Below are positions 1-5,402 of a stretch of 7,020 nucleotides of DNA, piece after piece. How positions within the stretch are numbered: position 1 is the stretch's first letter; every line of letters begins with the position of its first letter. Source of the DNA: Candidatus Microgenomates bacterium (GTDB lineage Bacteria; Patescibacteriota; Microgenomatia; UBA1406; GWC2-37-13); assembly GCA_015491205.1 (NCBI GenBank), contig WFWI01000001.1:1-7020 (forward strand), written 5' to 3'. A model generated the notes under the pieces. It was not told the DNA's origin and ran no database searches. It worked only from the letters and a program-made list of their open reading frames with translations. The position numbers and the translations under genes were made by a program.

Positions 1-3000
1 AGGTAGTTGTAGACTTTGATTCCCAAAGAGGTTGGGAAGATGTAGGGGCCTTTTTGATAGACGTATTTTCGCTTAAAAAGCCTGTCAACAATTACTGCAT
101 AGGTTGAGGGCCTGCCAATTCCCCTTTTTTTCATTTCAAAAACAAGGGTCGCATGGGTAAAGGGGTAAATTTTAGGCCTTTCCACGAGTTTTTTAGGCGG
201 TAAAATTTTATAAACAGTCTTTTTATTCTGAATCTTAAACACACTCTTTAATGGACTGACTTTCAAAAACCCCTCCTCCAAAATTTCGGTTACAAACTCA
301 ATTTCTTTTGAAACGTCAAACTCCACACTTTTCACTTTTGCGCTTTGCGCTTTGACCTTTGCGCTTCTTATCTGGCTTGCAATAAAGCGCTTGAAAATTA
401 TCTCATAAAGCCTTACGTGCTCTTTTTTAAGGCTTGGATACTGGTCTGAAAGAACAAGGGACAAAAGCTCCTGACCATCTATTGGCTTTGTAGGCCTTAT
501 GCACTCATGCGCTCCTTCCTTTTTGTAAGATCTTGGCGAAAAATACTCCTTTCCAAACTCCCTTTCAATATATTCTCCTGCAATCTTCATGCCTTGGGTT
601 GAGACAGTGGTTGAGTCGGTTCTGTGGTAGGTTATAAGCCCGGCCTCAAAAAGGTCCTGCGCTAAACTCATTAAAAAGGGCAGGCTCCAGCCAGTTTCTT
701 GAGAGGCTACTTTCAACATCACATCGGTTGAAAAAGGAGGCGGAGGAAAAAGCTCTTTTTCCTCCTCTTTTAAAAGCTCAATTTCCAAAAGCTGTCCCTT
801 TTTGTAAAACTCCTCTGCCAAGCTCTTATCTTCAAACTCAAAGCTGAGCTCAAAATTGATAGTCTCTTTAGAATCTAAGGCTTGAAGCCGCTCTATCCTC
901 ACCTCCCAGATTTTCTCCTCAGCCTCCTTTGCCCGTTTTATTATCCAGCCCAAAACTGGAGTTTGCACCCTTCCTGCTGATAAAGTCTTTATGCCAAATT
1001 TTTCCTGGAGCTTTTGGGAAAACTCAAACCCAACCCAACGATCAGCTATTCTTCTCACAACCTGGGCCTTTACTAAATTCTCGTCAAAATCCCGCAACTC
1101 TTTTAAAGCCTTATCAAAAGCCCTTTTTGTTATTTCGTGAAACTCAGCCCTTTTCACCTCAAGCCCTGAGCTTGAAAGCAGATTTTTCAAATCCCAGCCA
1201 ATTTTTTCTCCTTCTGTATCCGGGTCTGTGGCAACAAAGGCGGATTTTACTTCAAAAGAAACTTTTTGCAAAGCCTCAACCACCCCTTCCCTACCCTCTA
1301 TAACCTCGTAAACTGGCTTTATCCCGCCATTGACAGGTACTCCGTGAAAACCTCCTGTTTTTACCAAATCAAAAATATGGCCCAAACTGGCTGTGATTAT
1401 CAAGTAATACTCTCCTATTGGCACCTCAAGCGCAAAAGCAGAGCCTATTTTTCTTCTTATTGGCTTGCCAAAAAAATTTGCAATTGTGCGCGCCTTGTTG
1501 GGAGACTCGACCACCACCAAAGCTGGCTTTAAAAGCTTTTGCTGAACATCTGCCTTTTGAGATGCTCTTTCTCGCGACTCATTAATCTTTTCTAAAACAT
1601 TTTCAAAATTAACCTTATCCTCAGGAACAAACTCAAACTCCTGCCCCCACCAATAGAGCTTTCTGACAAGATTTTTAAAAACTTTCTGGTCATCAACCAA
1701 AACCAAAGAAAGGCCAAAGGTAAGCCCTCCTGCTGTAAACCTTGATGCCCTGCCTCCCGCTTGAAGGTAGCCAGTGACATCAGCAATAAAAATCTGCAAG
1801 CTTCGATCCTCTCCCCTTTTTAAAGAAATCTCATCGTCCTCCTTTAAAACCTCAAGAAATTTTTCTGAAAAAACAAGCTGGCGCGCCTCCTCCAAAACCT
1901 TTTCTTCAACCCTTCCTCCTGCCTGCGCTTTCTGAAACTTTCCAATCAAAACCTCTACTCTCTTTCCAAGCTCCTTGTCCTTTTTCAAGACCTTTTGCCT
2001 GACAATCAAAATAAGCCAGAAAAGAGCGCGGGGGGAAACTTCCTTTAAAGTAAACCTGATTTTTGGCACGCCAAAAAAAAGGCAGTAGCGCACAGCCAAA
2101 GGCAGGTCTATTCCCCGGGCAAGGGGGTTTTTATAGCTTGCAATTCCCAAAAGGGCGTGAAACTCTCCTTTTTCAAATTTTTTTAAAACCTGCCTATCAG
2201 CTGAAAGATAAGAGGCAACTTTAAAACCTTTTTCTTTTAAAAACTTTTCCAGCTCCTGAACTCCTTTTACACCCTGATCCTCAGACACAAAAACCAAAGC
2301 GCCCTTTCCAAGCTTTTTAAGGTAAAAAACAAGCCTTTCTTTTGAGAAATTGTTTGAATAAACGTCCAAAACATTGCGAAGATAAAAAACTGCGCGTCCA
2401 ACCTCAAAATCCAAAAGCTCCCTGAAAAGCTTTATGCGGGAGGACCGAGGGTTGGCTGTTGCTGAGGAGACAATAAGAACGCCTTTTTTAAAGCTTTTTA
2501 TTCTCTCAAGGATTCCCTCCAACTTTTCAATTTTTTTGAGCTCCCACTCCTTTTTCTCAGGCTTTTGTTTTAGCCTTATAAGGCTCATTGCAAGGTCAAT
2601 ATGCTTTTGCTTAAAGCCCAAAAGATAAAGGGCTTTGTCAACATTCCTGCCTGATTTTAAAAACGAGTCAACATCATCAATAAAAATAAAAGAAAACTTT
2701 TGGAAGGCAAGCTTTTCAACGTTTTTGTAAAGGAACATTGAGGTTGTAAGAAGTATCTTAAACTCCCCTTTCTCAAGCCTTTTTTCAAAAGTTTTTGTTT
2801 TTCTTCCTTCATAGGCCAAAACCTCCTCCTCTTTTGCTCCAAAGCTTAAAAGCCTTTCTTTTACCTGAGAAACCAAAAGCCGGGTTGGAAGGATAAGGTA
2901 GGATTTTCTTCCTTGCTTTGCTTCAAAAAGCGCAAGGGAAAGGCCAAAGGAGGTTTTACCAATGCCAGTTGGCGCAAGAAGGGAAAAGGACTCTTTTAAA

Positions 3001-3143
3001 AAATACTTCTTCGCCCAAAACTCCTGCAAAGGAGAGGGTTCTCCTTCAAAAAGCCTTTTAAAAAGCTCCCTCCAGCCTTCTAGGTTTTCAAAAAAATCGC
3101 TGGGTAGGGCACTTTTCTTAAATTTATAAGAAAAACTAAGCAT
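1..3143 (-). CDS. rgy: Reverse gyrase (helicase-topoisomerase I fusion), 3' end cut by window edge
   Basis: ATP-dependent type IA topoisomerase that introduces positive supercoils into DNA; in known organisms it is a marker of growth at high temperature. The frame is open from the ATG at 3143 to the window edge (1047 residues, no stop, no frameshift, no intein). Helicase half: Q-like PSPLQ, Walker A APTGIGKT (57-64, K63), DDVD box (156-159), SAT (227-229), RGIDLP (343-348) and QAGGRASR (461-468). Topoisomerase half: VVVESPNKA with E546, TOPRIM DPDTEGE (640-646), the active-site Tyr in TYHRTDS (Y839, R841), HECIRPT (about 880-885) and RGIGRPSTYA near the edge. A few tens of C-terminal residues are probably missing. 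Odd: there is neither an N-terminal nor a TOPRIM zinc finger, since only C354 and C881 occur. A heptamer repeat is embedded at residues 927-938. The start is supported by the promoter just upstream. Family assignment is very secure. Confidence 0.97.
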   Translation of the reverse strand, partial: MLSFSYKFKKSALPSDFFENLEGWRELFKRLFEGEPSPLQEFWAKKYFLKESFSLLAPTGIGKTSFGLSLALFEAKQGRKSYLILPTRLLVSQVKERLLSFGAKEEEVLAYEGRKTKTFEKRLEKGEFKILLTTSMFLYKNVEKLAFQKFSFIFIDDVDSFLKSGRNVDKALYLLGFKQKHIDLAMSLIRLKQKPEKKEWELKKIEKLEGILERIKSFKKGVLIVSSATANPRSSRIKLFRELLDFEVGRAVFYLRNVLDVYSNNFSKERLVFYLKKLGKGALVFVSEDQGVKGVQELEKFLKEKGFKVASYLSADRQVLKKFEKGEFHALLGIASYKNPLARGIDLPLAVRYCLFFGVPKIRFTLKEVSPRALFWLILIVRQKVLKKDKELGKRVEVLIGKFQKAQAGGRVEEKVLEEARQLVFSEKFLEVLKEDDEISLKRGEDRSLQIFIADVTGYLQAGGRASRFTAGGLTFGLSLVLVDDQKVFKNLVRKLYWWGQEFEFVPEDKVNFENVLEKINESRERASQKADVQQKLLKPALVVVESPNKARTIANFFGKPIRRKIGSAFALEVPIGEYYLIITASLGHIFDLVKTGGFHGVPVNGGIKPVYEVIEGREGVVEALQKVSFEVKSAFVATDPDTEGEKIGWDLKNLLSSSGLEVKRAEFHEITKRAFDKALKELRDFDENLVKAQVVRRIADRWVGFEFSQKLQEKFGIKTLSAGRVQTPVLGWIIKRAKEAEEKIWEVRIERLQALDSKETINFELSFEFEDKSLAEEFYKKGQLLEIELLKEEEKELFPPPPFSTDVMLKVASQETGWSLPFLMSLAQDLFEAGLITYHRTDSTTVSTQGMKIAGEYIEREFGKEYFSPRSYKKEGAHECIRPTKPIDGQELLSLVLSDQYPSLKKEHVRLYEIIFKRFIASQIRSAKVKAQSAKVKSVEFDVSKEIEFVTEILEEGFLKVSPLKSVFKIQNKKTVYKILPPKKLVERPKIYPFTHATLVFEMKKRGIGRPSTYAVIVDRLFKRKYVYQKGPYIFPTSLGIKVYNY
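331..365 (-). repeat. Heptamer tandem array inside the reverse gyrase gene
   Basis: Five consecutive 7-bp units read on the plus strand as TTCACTT, TTGCGCT, TTGCGCT, TTGACCT, TTGCGCT; a looser unit, CACACTT, precedes them at 324-330. In the protein this gives SAKVK-AQ-SAKVK (residues 927-938), a 7-residue near-duplication, because three 7-bp units equal seven codons. It sits just after the conserved IASQ segment of the topoisomerase domain. The periodicity is read directly. That it is an insertion rather than chance codon repetition is inference. Confidence 0.75.
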
Positions 3144-3154
3144 ATGTAAAGCAA

Positions 3155-3183
3155 GTTTTACACAAAAGCAGACTTTGTGTCAA
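3155..3183 (-). promoter_or_regulatory. Promoter of reverse gyrase, near-leaderless
   Basis: On the minus strand there is a perfect -35 TTGACA (3183-3178), a 17-bp spacer and a -10 TAAAAC (3160-3155, 4 of 6 matches). A start about 7 nt downstream falls near 3148, only about 5 nt ahead of the ATG at 3143. No Shine-Dalgarno sequence is present. This suggests a leaderless or nearly leaderless mRNA transcribed independently of the upstream genes. Confidence 0.7.
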
Positions 3184-3200
3184 GTATAGTTTACAAATTA

Positions 3201-3231
3201 AAATTCGAAATCCGAAATTCGAATTTCGAAA
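3201..3231. repeat. Left heptamer array of inverted pair, with 16-bp palindrome
   Basis: Four 7-bp units run AAATTCG, AAATCCG, AAATTCG, AATTTCG and end in AAA. Positions 3213-3228 form a perfect 16-bp palindrome (CGAAATTCGAATTTCG). Positions 3210-3231 match the reverse complement of 3380-3401 at 21 of 22 bases, making this the left end of a roughly 200-bp inverted-repeat block. Confidence 0.85.
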
Positions 3232-3246
3232 CAATTGTCAAAATTC

Positions 3247-3278
3247 ACCCTGTACCAGAACAAATTACGGTACAGGGT
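3247..3278. repeat. Perfect 10-bp stem-loop A
   Basis: ACCCTGTACC (3247-3256) pairs perfectly with GGTACAGGGT (3269-3278) around a 12-nt loop. In the minus-strand RNA the loop reads GUAAUUUGUUCU and is complementary to the loop of the adjacent hairpin if G-U pairs and one bulge are allowed. No U-run of terminator type follows on either strand (the minus strand continues GAAUUUUG), so an intrinsic terminator is not convincing. Confidence 0.85.
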
Positions 3279-3279
3279 A

Positions 3280-3310
3280 GTCCCGAACCGTATTCATTCT
3301 GGTTCGGGAC
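3280..3310. repeat. Perfect 10-bp stem-loop B
   Basis: GTCCCGAACC (3280-3289) pairs perfectly with GGTTCGGGAC (3301-3310) around an 11-nt loop, one base away from the previous hairpin. The two hairpins can refold: 3254-3270 is largely complementary to 3288-3303, which would open both stems and form one longer hairpin. Confidence 0.85.
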
Positions 3311-3320
3311 AAATTCTTAA

Positions 3321-3363
3321 ATGACCAAAACCTTTTTGTTTTGAATTTTGGTGATTTGGTCAT
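3321..3363. repeat. Third inverted repeat with 9-bp arms
   Basis: ATGACCAAA (3321-3329) is the reverse complement of TTTGGTCAT (3355-3363), with 25 nt between. A second partner for ACCAAAA (3324-3330) lies at 3346-3352 (TTTTGGT), so two registers are possible. The sequence after the stem is not U-rich on the minus strand (UUAAGAAU). It could still slow or protect the 3' end of the upstream cohesin transcript. Confidence 0.6.
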
Positions 3364-3372
3364 TCTGATTTG

Positions 3373-3400
3373 TTTCGGATTTCGATATTCGAATTTCGGA
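3373..3400. repeat. Right heptamer array of inverted pair
   Basis: Four 7-bp units on the plus strand read TTTCGGA, TTTCGAT, ATTCGAA, TTTCGGA. They are the inverted counterpart of the array at 3201-3231 and lie about 10 bp past the stop codon of the cohesin gene. Together the two arrays bracket the three stem-loops. Confidence 0.85.
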
Positions 3401-3410
3401 TTTTATCAAA

Positions 3411-4001
3411 TTAAGGTACCAAAGTAATCTCAATCCTATCCCCTTCCAAAGGAAGCTTTTGGGAGGCGCTGTTTATAAGCTGCGAGGCGTCCTTGCCGGA
3501 TGTTTTTAAAATCTCAAGCTCTGTTTTTCCTGGAGATTTCACTAAAAAACTGAACACTACAACCTTATCTTTTGAAAACACATAGGATGTCTTCACTCCT
3601 GGCGCCTTAACACCTGTGGCTACAACTTTGTCACCTGCATTAAAAAAGGAAACAGTAAAATCAGGGTTTAAGGAGGAGACTGATTTAAACTCCAAAAGGT
3701 TAGGGTCAAAGGAAAGGACAAGATCAAACCCAACAACCTCCTCGCCCTGGCTGTCCAAAACGACTGGTAAAGAAACCTCCTCTCCCACTTTAAAGCTTGT
3801 TTTTTCCAAGGAAAAGGAAGCTGTGTAGGAAGGCTGGTTTTCTGAAACTATGTTTTCTACAATCTTTTTCTGAGGCTCTGGAAGACTGATTTTTTTAGGT
3901 TTTTTAAAAAAAGTTTTAAATGCAAAAACTCCAGCAGCCAAAAGAACTACAACAACCGCTAAAATTGCCAGCTTTTTGTAATCTTTTCCTTCCGGTGGCA
4001 T
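3411..4001 (-). CDS. Membrane-anchored single-cohesin protein
   Basis: A 196-residue protein expected at the outer face of the membrane. A short charged N-terminus (PPEGKDYKK) is followed by one hydrophobic helix (about 11-29), then a Lys/Pro-rich stalk (about 30-58). One cohesin-like beta-sandwich fills 60-193: the opening strand pattern (SLEKTSFKVGEEVSLPVVLD), VVGFDLVLSFDPNLLEF (89-105) and the late FSFLVKSPGKTEL (150-162) are typical of the family. There is no dockerin. Cohesins classically bind dockerin modules, so this could be the anchored receptor for the dockerin proteins encoded just upstream; that pairing is inferred from context. The ATG at 4001 coincides with the start site predicted from its extended -10. 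Cell-surface assembly is a better guess than cellulose breakdown, as no catalytic module is seen nearby. Confidence 0.88.
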   Translation of the reverse strand: MPPEGKDYKKLAILAVVVVLLAAGVFAFKTFFKKPKKISLPEPQKKIVENIVSENQPSYTASFSLEKTSFKVGEEVSLPVVLDSQGEEVVGFDLVLSFDPNLLEFKSVSSLNPDFTVSFFNAGDKVVATGVKAPGVKTSYVFSKDKVVVFSFLVKSPGKTELEILKTSGKDASQLINSASQKLPLEGDRIEITLVP

Positions 4002-4007
4002 AGGATT

Positions 4008-4016
4008 ATTATAGCA
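4008..4016 (-). promoter_or_regulatory. Extended -10 promoter of the cohesin gene, leaderless
   Basis: The minus strand reads TGC TATAAT (4016-4008), a perfect extended -10. Seven bases downstream is position 4001, the A of the ATG, so the transcript would be leaderless. No -35 is recognisable at the right distance: that position falls inside the heptamer array (4021-4055). No Shine-Dalgarno sequence is seen. Confidence 0.72.
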
Positions 4017-4020
4017 AATT

Positions 4021-4055
4021 GGTAGCTAGTAGTTGGTAGTTAGTAGCTGGTAAGA
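4021..4055. repeat. Left heptamer array (GGTAGCT/AGTAGTT type)
   Basis: Five 7-bp units: GGTAGCT, AGTAGTT, GGTAGTT, AGTAGCT, GGTAAGA. Units differ mainly by A/G and C/T exchanges at two positions. Bases 4020-4039 are perfectly complementary to 4076-4095, so the array forms the left arm of a long hairpin. Confidence 0.88.
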
Positions 4056-4073
4056 AAAAATTCTCACACACAA

Positions 4074-4109
4074 TTCTACCAACTACTAGCTACCAGCTAC
4101 CAACTACTA
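4074..4109. repeat. Right heptamer array, inverted, overlapping the stop codon
   Basis: On the minus strand, five units from 4108 down read AGTAGTT, GGTAGCT, GGTAGCT, AGTAGTT, GGTAGAA. It is the inverted partner of 4021-4055, with 18 bp between. The TAG stop of the cohesin-dockerin gene (4109-4107) is formed at the array's edge and is followed directly by a second in-frame TAG. A minus-strand transcript could fold into a hairpin of 20 perfect pairs, or up to 35 imperfect ones. Confidence 0.88.
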
Positions 4110-5402
4110 ATAATCATCATACCTCACAGATAGAGCTGCCTGGATTAGGGCAAAATCCTGGGTGTCAACCACGCCGTCCAAATTCACATCAGCTTTAGCT
4201 AAAGAATCCGCATCAGTCTTTCCCAAAAGGTTTCGCACTAAAGATAAATCATAAGCATTAACCAATCCGTCCTGCTCAGGCAGGTCTCCTACAAGGAGGG
4301 TTATGCCAGTAAAGTCAAAGTTATACCCCCTACCACTCTCCAGGCGAATAGCCCGGGCCTGCGGGCATCTGTAGGCTCCAGGATAACCTTCCCTTGGCCT
4401 TTCCTCACAGATTTTTTTGCCAATGTGCTTTGGTCCTTTTATGAAGATAAAGTAAAGGTTGGTAGGAATATTATAAGCCACCTGCCCCTCCCAAACTCCT
4501 CCTTCTTTTGCTCTGAAATTAACTGTCTTGTACATTATGTTCCTTGATCCAACCCTCTGCAGGCCGATTTTCACAGGCAGCTCCCTCACTCCGCTTTTAG
4601 GCAACCCGCTTATCCCTTGGAATTTAACCAAAATCCTAAAGGTGGTGCTTCCTCCTGTTCCTGCACCTCCGCCACCAGAAGGCTGTTGGGTGGGGGTTGG
4701 GGTGGGAGCAGTTGTAGGAGAGCTCGTTGGAGCCGAGCCTGGTGGTTGGGTGGGGGTGGGAGAAGGCTCTCTTGTCTGCCCACCTGTGGGTGGTGGAGTA
4801 GGCGTTGGGGTGTTTGTTGGTGTCGGGCTAGGGCTTTGGCCTCCGCTGCTTTCAAAGCTAACCCTGCTTCCTTGGACGCTACCAACCTGTATATTCTGCT
4901 CCCCACTGTGAACAAACTCTAAATTACTTCTCACAAATCTTATCTCCCCTTCTCCTCCAGCTCTTTGTTTGGCCCTAAACTTTATTCTTGCCAAAACTAA
5001 CGATCCTGAAAGAGGCGGAGCCTGATCAAGGCTTATTGCGCCGAGTCTTACTATGATCCTGCCAGAGGAATTTGCAGCTTGCATGCCATCTACCCGTATT
5101 TGGCGAAAATTATCAGGCGTCCAAACATAATCTGAAAGCTCCAGCCTGTTGCGAGGAAACTGTATAACAAACTTTGCATAAGTAAGCTTCAAATTTCCAC
5201 CATCTAAAAAGGTTGCCACTACCTGAAATTCTTTTTCCTCTTCTGGAGAGAAAGTAGTGTTGCTTGGGTAAATCGCAAGGTTTATTTTGGGCTGCGTAGC
5301 TCTAGGCTTTATTATATTTTTGGATACAAAATAAGCTCCAAAAATTAAAAAAGCAAAGCTTGCAAGAAGGAGCATTATAAGTTTTATCTTTTTATCCATC
5401 AT
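4107..5402 (-). CDS. Anchored cohesin-dockerin surface protein
   Basis: A 431-residue secreted or anchored protein. Layout: Lys-rich start and one hydrophobic helix (about 6-28); a cohesin-like beta-sandwich (about 40-185, with FVIQFPRNRLEL at 78-89 and LVLARIKFRA at 135-144); a low-complexity PTPTP/Gly linker (about 188-252); a beta-rich domain (253-370) holding IKGPKH (321-326) and two Cys (332, 346), possibly disulfide-linked; and a dockerin (372-427) with two calcium loops, GDLPEQDGLVNAYD (D373, D378, N382, D385) and ADVNLDGVVDTQD (D405, N407, D409, D413, D416). Carrying both partner types on one chain would allow chains or networks. The start overlaps the upstream stop as ATGA, so it is translationally coupled. 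A second ATG follows at once (5399), so the true start could be one codon later. Catalytic function: none seen. Confidence 0.88.
   Translation of the reverse strand: MMDKKIKLIMLLLASFAFLIFGAYFVSKNIIKPRATQPKINLAIYPSNTTFSPEEEKEFQVVATFLDGGNLKLTYAKFVIQFPRNRLELSDYVWTPDNFRQIRVDGMQAANSSGRIIVRLGAISLDQAPPLSGSLVLARIKFRAKQRAGGEGEIRFVRSNLEFVHSGEQNIQVGSVQGSRVSFESSGGQSPSPTPTNTPTPTPPPTGGQTREPSPTPTQPPGSAPTSSPTTAPTPTPTQQPSGGGGAGTGGSTTFRILVKFQGISGLPKSGVRELPVKIGLQRVGSRNIMYKTVNFRAKEGGVWEGQVAYNIPTNLYFIFIKGPKHIGKKICEERPREGYPGAYRCPQARAIRLESGRGYNFDFTGITLLVGDLPEQDGLVNAYDLSLVRNLLGKTDADSLAKADVNLDGVVDTQDFALIQAALSVRYDDY
5399..5402 (-). promoter_or_regulatory. ATGA stop/start overlap coupling two surface genes
   Basis: The TGA of the upstream dockerin gene (5401-5399) shares bases with the ATG of the next gene (5402-5400). 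The region before it (GAGAATAGTGA) has no convincing Shine-Dalgarno sequence, so re-initiation by terminating ribosomes is the likely mode. Confidence 0.8.

Noticed and set aside
929..1303. Plus-strand open frame opposite the reverse gyrase gene
   Set aside because: It is the antisense shadow of a strongly conserved coding region. It has no promoter or ribosome site and no recognisable domains.
1..3143. Intein or frameshift in reverse gyrase
   Set aside because: Codon-by-codon reading from 3143 to the edge is continuous and the motifs follow in normal order without a large insert.
3247..3363. Classical intrinsic terminators
   Set aside because: The stems are good but none is followed by a proper U-run on the minus strand. 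A weaker role at the 3' end remains possible.
3201..4109. CRISPR array
   Set aside because: The repeats are 7 bp, directly adjacent and in inverted pairs. There are no 25-40 bp repeats with unique spacers.
4528..4922. Gly/Val-rich plus-strand frames and a minus-strand Gln/Pro frame over the PTPTP linker
   Set aside because: They are frame shadows of the repetitive Pro-Thr linker of the cohesin-dockerin gene. Low complexity keeps stops away.
5399..5401. UGA recoded as an amino acid (as in Gracilibacteria)
   Set aside because: The TGA here ends the protein right after a complete dockerin and overlaps the next start. No in-frame TGA occurs within the four genes.
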